The notes beneath the pieces were generated by a model. It was not told the DNA's origin. It worked only from the letters and a program-made list of their open reading frames with translations, and did no database searches. A DNA stretch of 64,000 bases from Burkholderia glumae LMG 2196 = ATCC 33617 (GTDB taxonomy: Bacteria; Pseudomonadota; Gammaproteobacteria; Burkholderiales; Burkholderiaceae). The translations under genes and the position numbers were made by a program. Below are positions 16,337 through 25,027 of the stretch, in pieces. The stretch covers positions 62,001 to 126,000 of the forward strand of contig NZ_CP009432.1 in assembly GCF_000960995.1 (NCBI RefSeq). Direction: 5' to 3'. Position 1 is the first letter of the stretch; the number at the start of each line of letters is the position of its first letter.

Positions 16337-17191
16337 TTGCGGATTGCCCCGTCGGGCTACCGACGCCATGCTGCGCGGCTTCGTGATCCGTCCAAACGCT
16401 GCGCTCGTGCCAAACGCGATGAGGTCCTGCAACCCGAGATCAAGCGTGTCTGGCAGGCCAACATGCAGGTCTACGGTGTGCCGAAGGTCTGGAAGCAGAT
16501 GAACCGGGAGGGCATTGTGGTCGCACGCTGCACGGTCGGGCGGCTGATGAAGCTGCAGGGCTTGCGTGGCGCAGTTCGCGGCAAGCGGGTTCGCACGACG
16601 AATCCCGATACGAGCGCTGCGCGCCCGCTGGACCGGGTCAACCGGCAGTTCAAGGCTGAGCGCCCAAATCAGCTTTGGGTGTCTGACTTCACCTATGTCT
16701 CGACATGGCAGGGTTGGCTGTACGTGGCGTTCGTGATCGACGTGTTTGCCCGTCGCATCGTCGGTTGGCGCGTCAGTTCGTCGATGAGCACGGACTTCGT
16801 TCTGGATGCGCTCGAACAGGCGCTGTACGCGCGCCAACCGGGCGACGATGGGACCTTGATACACCACTCCGATAGGGGGGCTCAATACGTCAGCATTCGG
16901 TACAGCGAACGTTTGGCCGAGGCGGGTATCGAGCCGTCCGTCGGCAGCCGTGGCGACAGCTACGATAACGCGCTGGCTGAAACGATCAACGGTCTCTACA
17001 AGACTGAACTGATTCATCGGCGCGCCCCTTGGAAAACGAGGGAATCCGTCGAACTGGCAACGCTGGAATGGGTCGCCTGGTACAACCATCATCGGCTGAT
17101 GGAACCGCTCGGCTATATCCCGCCTGCCGAAGCTGAGGCAAACTACTACAGGCAACTCAGAAATGCTGCTGAAGTGCCTGCATTAACTTAA
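16337..17191 (+). CDS. IS3-family OrfB transposase
   Basis: rve integrase fold with DDE residues in VSDFTYV, HHSDRGAQYVS and ALAETINGLYKTE. The frame is open upstream to about 16274, where the frameshift product would enter. A C-terminal piece of a near-identical element is at 27709-28076. Confidence 0.88.
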   Translation: MRIAPSGYRRHAARLRDPSKRCARAKRDEVLQPEIKRVWQANMQVYGVPKVWKQMNREGIVVARCTVGRLMKLQGLRGAVRGKRVRTTNPDTSAARPLDRVNRQFKAERPNQLWVSDFTYVSTWQGWLYVAFVIDVFARRIVGWRVSSSMSTDFVLDALEQALYARQPGDDGTLIHHSDRGAQYVSIRYSERLAEAGIEPSVGSRGDSYDNALAETINGLYKTELIHRRAPWKTRESVELATLEWVAWYNHHRLMEPLGYIPPAEAEANYYRQLRNAAEVPALT

Positions 17192-17225
17192 ACCAACCGG
17201 CCTCCACGATTCCCGGTGCGGTTCA

Positions 17226-17285
17226 CGCTCGTCTGCTGGTACATCTTCAGCCGAGCTGAGCAGGGTTTTCGAACCGGACTCTAAA
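17226..17285 (+). mobile_element. 3' end fragment of IS5-family element, type B
   Basis: Matches the last 60 bp of the element at 56228-57139 (ACATCTTCAG, CGAGCTGAGCAGGGTTTT). The rest of that copy is missing. Confidence 0.7.
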
Positions 17286-17300
17286 TACTTACCGGGTTAG

Positions 17301-19148
17301 CTAGTTTGACCGGGGATATATGTCGGAAAGCTTTACGTCAAACGTGGAGTCCGTATCCAAAACGGCTTGACTCATACCGGCCGGAACTGACGTAAATTGA
17401 AGATCAAAGTTGCCTGTGCTAAATTCCGGAGTAACAGGCATCAAGGCCACTGCTTTTGCAGACTCCACATCAAATTTCGCGCCCAAGATTTGAATCTTGT
17501 CATCAGCGGAAGGCAAAGGCATCACGCGATAGACTGGGTCTTTTATTGAAGAAGCAGTACCAATTGCAGTCCAACCTCCATCATTTTCTCTTGTGTACAG
17601 CAAATATGTAAGTTCACCATTCAATTCAATTGGCGCTCCCCAGATCTGGCCACCATCCTGTTGGTTCAGATAGCCCAAAATCAGTGGATAACCGTTTAAA
17701 GTCAGCCAACCACCATTGAGCGGCGCTGTCACCGATACTGTCGCCCTGAAGTTTTGCACGTTGTCATAGATTGGCATACTACCCACCAACGTTGCTGTAC
17801 CATCAGAATTTACTGAAGAAAACAATAGACTATCAACATCAAGAATCCCTGCATCAGCCTTAATATCGGCCGCAATCGCTCCGTTTTTGACGCCAGCATC
17901 AATTTCATGTATACGCGGCTTTGCCGAAATCATCGAAAGGTAATTTTTCGAAAAATTCTGATATTTTTGAGAAAAATTGATAGCTTGATAAGCTGACGAT
18001 CCAGCACTACTATTCAATGAACGAGAGGGAAAATATGCAGTCAATCCGGATGCATTGCTATAATTAGAAGTGGCGTTATTGTAAACAACCGCTTGGCTGA
18101 TAGAATCAGATAATTTCTCCGAGCCTTGCACGATATCTGAGATACTTCTCGAGAAAATCTTTAAGTCAACCAAATCAAGGTACCCATTTCCATTAGTGCC
18201 GTCGCCCGTTCCTCCGAAACCGAGCGAGGTGGCGCGCTTCCATACTATATTAGCCCAACTATTATCACTGGCGCTCGCTTTGGCTATAATTGAATCCGAC
18301 CACGATTCCAGAGCGGTTTGCACAGCACCAATCTTTTGTAGATCGATGAGTGACAGCGTTCCGTTTTCTTTTTCAGTTTCTTGTTTCGCAATATAGGAAT
18401 CTGCGACAATTTTCCCAAACGTTCGTGCTTCTGAATCTGCCGACGAAATTACCGATGTCCAATTCCAGCCTGGTCCCGGTTCAAGCTCCTCGGAAGCCAA
18501 AAGATAGTTGGCATATGGGCTAAGTGCAGTCGCTACCTCAACTGTAGCCATCAAGCAAGCATCAAATCCAATAACATCGAAATGAATATTCGAGGCCTTG
18601 ACTCCGTCGCGAATGCCTTGAGCCAAGCTATTCAGAGATAACATCGAGTTGGAGCCGCTTGCAGTTTTAGTATTTTCGTCCCCACCAAAACCCGTCCAAC
18701 CTCCACCATGATCCCACATCAGGAGTTTGTAGCTGCCTGCCGGATACTGTTTCTGTGCCCAATCAATAAAATCGGACAATGTTTTGGGCGCCCCCATGTC
18801 CAGCCTTCCAAGATCAGAGATCTGCTGGATTTTCCCACTCGATAGTACGTGCCGCTTAACACTAATCCAATTCGGTATCTGTCGAGACACATCGTTATTG
18901 ACGTTGGCTCCTCCGGTTTCAATTACAACATTGGTGTTGGGAGGGAGTGATGCCTTAAGCATTTCGACTATATTACCATCCGCACTTTTATATTTGCTTT
19001 CCAAATTCGATCCAACCATATAAACCATCACGGTCGTCGATGCTTGCGGCTGTGGCTTGGGAGGAAAAGGTGAATTATCATCACTACCGCACGCAGAAAG
19101 AAATACAACGACCGAGAACATCACCGATCGGGAAAATTTATTTTTCAT
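17301..19148 (-). CDS. C11 (clostripain-like) cysteine protease, lipoprotein
   Basis: 615 residues from ATG 19148. The signal peptide ends in a lipobox (FLSAC, lipidated C20), so it should be membrane-anchored outside the cytoplasm. The C11 catalytic dyad is clear: H147 in LLMWDHGGGW and C198 in DVIGFDACLMATVEVA. Clostripain-family enzymes cut after Arg or Lys and often mature autocatalytically. The C-terminal part is beta-rich and not recognised. It lies 95 bp downstream of another lipoprotein gene in the same direction, and both starts follow a similar GGGGT(T/C)GG element. The DNA is lower in GC than the surroundings, a sign of transfer. Confidence 0.85.
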   Translation of the reverse strand: MKNKFSRSVMFSVVVFLSACGSDDNSPFPPKPQPQASTTVMVYMVGSNLESKYKSADGNIVEMLKASLPPNTNVVIETGGANVNNDVSRQIPNWISVKRHVLSSGKIQQISDLGRLDMGAPKTLSDFIDWAQKQYPAGSYKLLMWDHGGGWTGFGGDENTKTASGSNSMLSLNSLAQGIRDGVKASNIHFDVIGFDACLMATVEVATALSPYANYLLASEELEPGPGWNWTSVISSADSEARTFGKIVADSYIAKQETEKENGTLSLIDLQKIGAVQTALESWSDSIIAKASASDNSWANIVWKRATSLGFGGTGDGTNGNGYLDLVDLKIFSRSISDIVQGSEKLSDSISQAVVYNNATSNYSNASGLTAYFPSRSLNSSAGSSAYQAINFSQKYQNFSKNYLSMISAKPRIHEIDAGVKNGAIAADIKADAGILDVDSLLFSSVNSDGTATLVGSMPIYDNVQNFRATVSVTAPLNGGWLTLNGYPLILGYLNQQDGGQIWGAPIELNGELTYLLYTRENDGGWTAIGTASSIKDPVYRVMPLPSADDKIQILGAKFDVESAKAVALMPVTPEFSTGNFDLQFTSVPAGMSQAVLDTDSTFDVKLSDIYPRSN

Positions 19149-19243
19149 GAGCCAACCCCATATCATTCAAAAAATACAACTATTATCAAAAAATCCTTGA
19201 TCCTCACCAATGCATTGCATCAAAATCTTAAAAATCGGAAACT

Positions 19244-20974
19244 TTATTGAATCACTTGAATTGGCACCGCAACATCCTGGTCTCGCATTGACCCTGCCGC
19301 GGCGCGAGGACTAGTATTAATCATGACGTAACCGAGCGTACCCGGCGCGGCGTTGGGTCGCACTGTGAGGACAACCTTGCCGTTTCCGCTATTAACCCCC
19401 CCCTTGTCTACCGATGCGACAATCCAGTCGGGCAGATTAGTCACCTGCCATGCCAAACGAATGGGCGTCTCATAATTTCCTGCGGTAATGGCTAGCTCAG
19501 TGGATTCCCCGGCTTTCAAGCGAATCGCATTGTTTCGCCCGCTCGGAACCGGGCCGAGGGAGTCGTCGCCATTCACCACATTGACGCGGAACACGGGCGT
19601 TGAGTAACTTATAGTATACGGACTTGTCAGTTTATAATCGTACAAATATGTCTGCGAGATTAGACCGTTATCACTTCTTAACCCGAAATTTCCTTCGAGC
19701 TTCGAAACCTTGATTTGCACGCTCTCTTTGGCGGCGGGATTGCCAGCAGGAACGCTGAACAAACCCCAGGCTATCGTCCCGGCAGTTCCGACCGTGGTTG
19801 GGTCGGCGTTCCATATATCTGAGTACGCAGTTGCGTGGGAGGAAACAAACTGCAAGGAATTTTTTGACGAAGACGCAATTATATTTTGGGCAGCATAAGA
19901 ATATGACGTAGAAACCTCACCACTAACTTTCGCGCCGATGCCCTTATCACCAAATCCCAATTCCGCGCCCATTCTCTCTGTCACCGTTCGATTTCTTTCG
20001 ACAGTCTTCGGCATATAGCTTTCTACCTGCGCGACTATTGGAATGCCATCCCTCAGGACCGACAACGAAAACTCCAAACTGTGCTGATTATTATAATATC
20101 CGCAATATTCTCCCTTTTTACATGCATCTGCACGCGTGGGATGGTATTTATTGACCCGAGGCTCCGGCGTCGTTTCCCACGAAGCCTTGACCAAATAATA
20201 ATCGTTTTGAGTGTTCGAATTGAGGCGGTACAAAGTAAATTGGACCTTAGTGCTACCGGTCTTCTGATCAGCTTGCCACCAGTTGTCACTGTATGATTCT
20301 AAACTGACTTCTTGTGAGCTTTGTCCGAGAAGCGTCCATGCGCTTGGGTCTGGATTCGTATTGCCGACAAGCGGTGCGGGCGAGTTGTCCGCGGCGGCCC
20401 GCAAAGGCACTGACCGGGTCGACGCCGTTTTTTGAGCCTCCAGTTGCGCTTGACCGCTCCTAAGACTCTCCAAGCATTCGTCGACATCCGCTTGGTTAGC
20501 GCTGTCGCTAGGCAGTTGGCACTCGAAGGGAGATCCGTCCTCGTTGGACTTTGCAATAACAAAGCCTCCAGCCTGTACATCTTTAGTAGCCTCGGGCACT
20601 GCCGTGCCCTGCGCCACCGTGTTGATGACCAAGCCCGTGTCTGGAGGCTCTGTCGCAGAGACACCACTATCGATTTTGAATGACGGTACATTGTCCGTCG
20701 GTCCCCAGACATCGATATCTTCAGTTGCCACGACCGCGTAACCCGCGTTGTAGTGTGCTATTACCGCACACTTATCAAACGCCCCCGTTGACACTCGGTA
20801 TATGGGATAGCCTTGGACCGACGCCAATGATGCGGTGCTGCCACAACTCGGATAGTCTGACGTCTGGATAAGCGCGGGTGAATCTTGGCCGCCGCAGCCT
20901 GCTAACTCCGCGGTTGCAAGCAGACACACAACCAGGGCGCAGCTTGTAAAAATTATTGACTTTTCGTTTTGCAT
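19244..20974 (-). CDS. Secreted lipoprotein, putative beta-barrel pore-forming toxin
   Basis: 576 residues with lipobox LAGC (C27). Residues about 210-450 look like a leukocidin/hemolysin-type core. QHSLEFSLSV is followed by ESYMPKTVERNRTVTE, then a Gly/Ser/Thr/Val alternating stretch GIGAKVSGEVSTSYSYA (about 345-361), as in the membrane-inserting stem of beta-pore toxins. The last about 100 residues resemble a BACON/Ig-like domain (ITAGNYETPIRLAWQVTNLP). The toxin assignment rests on pattern only. It is followed by the C11 protease gene. Confidence 0.5.
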   Translation of the reverse strand: MQNEKSIIFTSCALVVCLLATAELAGCGGQDSPALIQTSDYPSCGSTASLASVQGYPIYRVSTGAFDKCAVIAHYNAGYAVVATEDIDVWGPTDNVPSFKIDSGVSATEPPDTGLVINTVAQGTAVPEATKDVQAGGFVIAKSNEDGSPFECQLPSDSANQADVDECLESLRSGQAQLEAQKTASTRSVPLRAAADNSPAPLVGNTNPDPSAWTLLGQSSQEVSLESYSDNWWQADQKTGSTKVQFTLYRLNSNTQNDYYLVKASWETTPEPRVNKYHPTRADACKKGEYCGYYNNQHSLEFSLSVLRDGIPIVAQVESYMPKTVERNRTVTERMGAELGFGDKGIGAKVSGEVSTSYSYAAQNIIASSSKNSLQFVSSHATAYSDIWNADPTTVGTAGTIAWGLFSVPAGNPAAKESVQIKVSKLEGNFGLRSDNGLISQTYLYDYKLTSPYTISYSTPVFRVNVVNGDDSLGPVPSGRNNAIRLKAGESTELAITAGNYETPIRLAWQVTNLPDWIVASVDKGGVNSGNGKVVLTVRPNAAPGTLGYVMINTSPRAAAGSMRDQDVAVPIQVIQ

Positions 20975-21376
20975 TAGAAACCGACCCCATTATTTAATCA
21001 TTTCACGTCATTCTTCAGTACATTTCCTGCTTACAACCCGTTTTTGGGTTACCACCCCAACCTCGATCCGCCACTCTGCGCGGTTTGCACGGGTTGCGTG
21101 CATCTCGACACGTTTTTTGCGGGAGGCAAAGGATAAGCAGGTATCCCCACTTGCCCCCGCCTCCCTATAACGCCATCCTTGCAGCATCGTCTGGTCGGCC
21201 CAACGTTACCCCCAGGATGCCGTACGGTACATGTCGTAACTTTGAAAGGTTGTTGAATTGGTTTGCTACGCTTCATTAAATTCTCCAGCCAGGTCGTGAG
21301 GCACCAGATGCTCTTTGTGCCCCAGTCGATCGGAATCGGCCCGGCGTCACGCGACCGTCCACCGCAAACCGTATAA
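20975..21376. other. Intergenic, no gene seen
   Basis: Upstream region of the lipoprotein genes up to the IS5 end. No convincing promoter, RNA or coding sequence was recognised. Confidence 0.4.
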
Positions 21377-21429
21377 GAGCCGCTAACATAACCTAGACAT
21401 GACGTAGCAGAAGTCGTATCGTCTGCGAT

Positions 21430-21837
21430 ATGGCAAGACGCAAAATCAGCAACGAGTTGTGGGTGGAGCTGGAACCGCTGATTCCGGAATTCACCCCATC
21501 GCCCAAGGGCGGACGGCGGCGCACGGTCGATGACCGAGCTGCGCTCAACGGCATCCTATATGTGCTGCAAACCGGTATCCCGTGGGAAGACCTCCCGCAA
21601 GAACTGGGCTTCGGCAGTGGCATGACGTGTTGGCGACGTCTGCGAGACTGGCAAGCGGCCGGTGTATGGCGCCGGCTGCATCTGGCGATGCTGCGTCGGC
21701 TGCGTGAGCACGACCAGATCGATTGGGAACGCGCCAGCCTCGATGGAGCCAGCGTCTCCAGCCCCCGGGGGGCCAGGAAACCGGCCCCAACCCGACCGAC
21801 CGCGGCAAGCTCGGATCGAAGCGACACATCGTCGTAG
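21430..21837 (+). CDS. IS5-family transposase, first frame
   Basis: N-terminal half of the transposase (ELEPLIPEFTPSPKGGRRR, DLPQELGFGSGMTCWRRLRDW). A -1 frameshift within the Pro/Gly-rich CCCCCGGGG region near 21760 would join it to the second frame. Confidence 0.85.
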   Translation: MARRKISNELWVELEPLIPEFTPSPKGGRRRTVDDRAALNGILYVLQTGIPWEDLPQELGFGSGMTCWRRLRDWQAAGVWRRLHLAMLRRLREHDQIDWERASLDGASVSSPRGARKPAPTRPTAASSDRSDTSS

Positions 21838-22235
21838 ATGCACGCGGCATTCCTCTGGCCGTCACGATCACGGGAGCCAACCGCCACGATTCGATGGCAT
21901 TCGAGTCCACGCTCGATGCCATTCCTGCGGTACCCGGGCTGAACGGTCCGCCACGCAAGCGCCCGAGCAAACTGCACGCTGACAAAGGGTATGACTTCGG
22001 GCGTTGTCGACGTTATCTGAGACAGCGCGGCATCAAGGCTCGTATTGCACGCCGCGGTATCGAAAGCAGCGAACGGCTGGGCAGGCATCGTTGGGTCGTC
22101 GAGCGTACGCATGCCTGGTTCGCCGGATTCGGCAAGCTTCGAATTCGCTTCGAACGACGCCTCGATATTCATACCGCTCTGCTTGTCCTGGCTGCCGCCG
22201 TCATCTGCTCCAGATTCGTGGATGACTTGTGTTAG
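21723..22235 (+). CDS. IS5-family transposase, second frame
   Basis: C-terminal half with the catalytic DDE_Tnp_1 segments (GSKRHIVVDARGIPLAVTIT, LHADKGYDFG, WVVERTHAWFAGFGKL). Read together with 21430-21837 by frameshifting. Confidence 0.85.
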   Translation: MGTRQPRWSQRLQPPGGQETGPNPTDRGKLGSKRHIVVDARGIPLAVTITGANRHDSMAFESTLDAIPAVPGLNGPPRKRPSKLHADKGYDFGRCRRYLRQRGIKARIARRGIESSERLGRHRWVVERTHAWFAGFGKLRIRFERRLDIHTALLVLAAAVICSRFVDDLC

Positions 22236-22275
22236 CGACTCTAAGCCATTGGACAAACATCGCCGGATGTCACTA

Positions 22276-23037
22276 TGATCCGCTGACACAAGTGTCAGCC
22301 ACAAATCTCGAGCAGATGATGGCGGCAGCCAGGACAAGCAAAGCGGTATGAATATCGAGGCGACGCCCGAAGCGAATCCGGAGCTTTCCGAATCCGGCGA
22401 GCCAGGCATGCGTGCGTTCGACCACCCAACGATGCCGCCCAGGCGATCGCGACTTTCGACCCCACGACGCGCGATACGGGCCTTGATGCCGCGCTGTTTC
22501 AGATAACGTCGACAGCGCGCAAAGTCATACCTTTTGTCAGCGTGCAGTTGGTCGGCCGCTTGCGCGGCTGGCCAGTCAGGCCAGCCACGGCAGGGATGGC
22601 ATCAAGCGTGGACTTGAGTGCCATCGAATCGTGCCGGTTGGCCCCCGTGATCGTGACAGCCAGCGGGATGCCACGTGCATCTACGACGATGTGTCGTTTC
22701 GATCCGAGCTTGCCTCGGTCGGTCGGGTTGGGCCCGGTTTCCTTGCCCCCCGGGGGCTGGAGACGCTGGCTCCATTGAGGCTGGCGCGTTCCCAATCGAT
22801 TTGGTCGTGCTTACGCAGCCGACGCAGCATCGCCAGATGCAGCCGATGCCATACACCGGCGGCTTGCCAGTCTCGCAGACGTCGCCAGCACGTCATGCCA
22901 CTGCCGAAACCCTGCTCTTGCGGGAGGTCTTCCCACGGGAGACCGGTTTGCAGCACATACAGGATGCCGTTGAGCGCAGCTCGGTCGTCGACCGTGCGCC
23001 GCCGTTCGCCCTTGGGCGATGGGGTAAATTCCGGATC
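22276..23037 (-). pseudogene. Partial IS5-family element, inverted relative to 21377-22241
   Basis: A related but diverged copy facing the complete element. It starts at a GATCCGCTGACACAA terminal repeat and lacks its 5' coding end (homology stops in the EFTPSP codons near 23037). The reading frame is broken. With the neighbour it forms an inverted pair separated by 34 bp. Confidence 0.8.
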
Positions 23038-23290
23038 ATCCAGAACCGAGATGTGCGACTGGATGCCGAGATTCAGTCCGAAGCGAGGTCACGCTTGTCG
23101 TTCGAAGAGCTGACCATCAGTTGCGAACTCAAGTCAGCGGCAAATGTTGCCGTTAACCCGCAAGAAGAGGATTTTCACCCATAGACAATCCGGAGCTCCG
23201 GGTAAACAGAGCGTCGGACTCGTCGCTAAACGATTGCGAACGTACATGCCACAAGCAATTGAACGATCATGCTCCAACGACATTTCCGGA

Positions 23291-24028
23291 ATGCGGATGC
23301 TGATCATAGACGATAATCCTGACGATCGACTACTGCTAGCGGAATACTTTGGCGGAATAGGTTGTAGGGTTTTTGTCGCGTGTGATGGTCATGACGGTTT
23401 TCGCAAGGCGCTGGCCATTATTCCCGACCTGATCCTAATGGATGTAGGCATGCCAGTATGCGATGGCCTGACCACTATGCGCCTTCTACAATCGGCCCGA
23501 GACACACGCGCGATCCCGATCTGCCTCCTCACGGCAGCTGGCCAACCAGCCGAGCGCGTGCAAGGGCTACGGCTAGGTGCCATCGACTACGTACCCAAAC
23601 CCTTCGATCTGAAGGAGGTCCACCTGCGCCTGAGCATCCATGCACGTGCAGGCCGTTACGCACGCGGCAGAGGCATTGCCGCGTATCCGTGCGATACGCT
23701 GGACGCCCGCTTATTTCGGGACGCACGCTGCCACCTGCTCTCCCGTCTTCACGAGGCGTCATCCGTGCCATCGCTCGCACGAATGTTGAGTACGAATACT
23801 TTGCGTTTGAACCTGGCCTTTAAACGATGCACCGGCATGACGGTATCTCAGTTTCTGTTCGAAGCGCGCATGCAATATGCGGTAAGCCTTCTTACTCAAA
23901 CCACCATTGACATTCAGGCAATTGCCGAAGCAGTGGGATATGGGACCCGGCAGAATTTCTCGACAGCGTACCGCAAACGATTCGGCGCTTCACCAAACGA
24001 ATCACGAATACAGAAACTCGACATATGA
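23291..24028 (+). CDS. Response regulator with AraC-type DNA-binding domain (1)
   Basis: REC domain at residues 1-120 (acidic IIDDNPDD, phospho-acceptor D51 in DLILMDVGMP, Lys in YVPKPF), then an AraC HTH pair (LARMLSTNTLRLNLAFKRCTG and IQAIAEAVGYGTRQNFSTAYRKRFG). I chose ATG 23291 because the paralogue downstream begins at the same point. The frame is open upstream to 23144. Paralogue of 24248-25027 and probably controlled by the kinase at 25024. Confidence 0.85.
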   Translation: MRMLIIDDNPDDRLLLAEYFGGIGCRVFVACDGHDGFRKALAIIPDLILMDVGMPVCDGLTTMRLLQSARDTRAIPICLLTAAGQPAERVQGLRLGAIDYVPKPFDLKEVHLRLSIHARAGRYARGRGIAAYPCDTLDARLFRDARCHLLSRLHEASSVPSLARMLSTNTLRLNLAFKRCTGMTVSQFLFEARMQYAVSLLTQTTIDIQAIAEAVGYGTRQNFSTAYRKRFGASPNESRIQKLDI

Positions 24029-24247
24029 AGCAGTGCAACCTTTTGCCAATCGGCCTCTTTTGTTTGGCGTCGAATATTATTTCCCTCCACCATCTAAATT
24101 TGCCGGCATGAGAGATATGCTTTCTTCGTTAAACCATTCCGCTGATGCGATGGGTGACGTTGCGGCATAAAGAACGATCCGCACTAATGGTGACACAACA
24201 CCCCTCCTGTCAATTCCTCCACTTGCAGCACATCGAGCCACCGATCT

Positions 24248-25027
24248 ATGAACCGCGTCCTTGTTGTCGATGATCACCTCGACGATCGCAGCCTGTTGGC
24301 CGAATTCCTTCGGCAACAGGGCTTTCGCGTATTCATGGCGAGCGACGGCCTAGACGGCTTGGCCAAAGCCCGTGTCGTCAGGCCAGACCTGATTTTGATG
24401 GATATCAATATGCCAAATTGCGACGGGCTCACCGCATGCCGCAAACTGAAATGCGACCCCGCCACCTCAGCGGTACCGTTGATTTTCCTGACTGCGTCAA
24501 CCCAACCTGAGGAGCGCGTTGCCGGACTCGAGGCGGGAGCGATTGATTACATCGCCAAGCCGTTCCATTTCGAGGAGGTAAGGTTGCGTATTGCGATTCA
24601 CTTGAGATTGGACAGTATCGCGCACGATTCTGAATCGAATGTTGGAATTCATCCCCTCAATCAGGAAGCAACGAATATCGACCTAGCACTCTTTCGTCAA
24701 GTTAAGGCCATCGTGCTCGCCAACTTTGCGGACGAACTCGATGTCGAAGCGCTTGCCGCTAGGGCCGGTACGTCCCCACGTCGGTTGTCGCTAGCGCTTA
24801 AACGCTGCATCGGGCTCACAGTATTCGACTACATCCGCGAAGAACGACTGAAAGAATCGAGGCGCCTACTGCTCGAGAGTAACAGCGATATCGTGACGAT
24901 CGCGCGTAGTGTCGGTTATACGAACGGCGCGAACTTCGCGACTGCTTTCAAGACACGTTTTGGCATCTCCCCGAGCGTGCTTCGTCGCGGAAACAACGGC
25001 GCAAATGAAGCGCTAATCAACCCATGA
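24248..25027 (+). CDS. Response regulator with AraC-type DNA-binding domain (2)
   Basis: 259 residues: REC with D52 (DLILMDINMP) and Lys in YIAKPF, then AraC HTH (LAARAGTSPRRLSLALKRCIG, IVTIARSVGYTNGANFATAFKTRFG). Its stop overlaps the kinase start (ATGA), so kinase and regulator are coupled. A REC-AraC pair next to one kinase suggests a branched output. Confidence 0.9.
   Translation: MNRVLVVDDHLDDRSLLAEFLRQQGFRVFMASDGLDGLAKARVVRPDLILMDINMPNCDGLTACRKLKCDPATSAVPLIFLTASTQPEERVAGLEAGAIDYIAKPFHFEEVRLRIAIHLRLDSIAHDSESNVGIHPLNQEATNIDLALFRQVKAIVLANFADELDVEALAARAGTSPRRLSLALKRCIGLTVFDYIREERLKESRRLLLESNSDIVTIARSVGYTNGANFATAFKTRFGISPSVLRRGNNGANEALINP

Larger units (their letters stand above)
15904..17225 (+). 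mobile_element. IS3-family element, complete
   Basis: Bounded by imperfect inverted repeats that start TGAACCGCACC and contain GTGGAGGC. It carries orfA and orfB. The flanks differ (left an IS5 type A fragment, right an IS5 type B end at 17226-17285) and show no target duplication, so recombination happened after insertion. Confidence 0.85.
21377..22241 (+). mobile_element. IS5-family element (IS427-like), type A, complete
   Basis: 865 bp between GAGCCGCTAACA and its inverted copy TGTTAGCGACTC. TAA is found on both outer sides, consistent with the 2-3 bp target duplications of this group. Confidence 0.85.

Noticed and set aside
15884..17155. 423-residue minus-strand frame across the IS3 element
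   Set aside because: Antisense of orfA/orfB with intact DDE motifs; no independent support.
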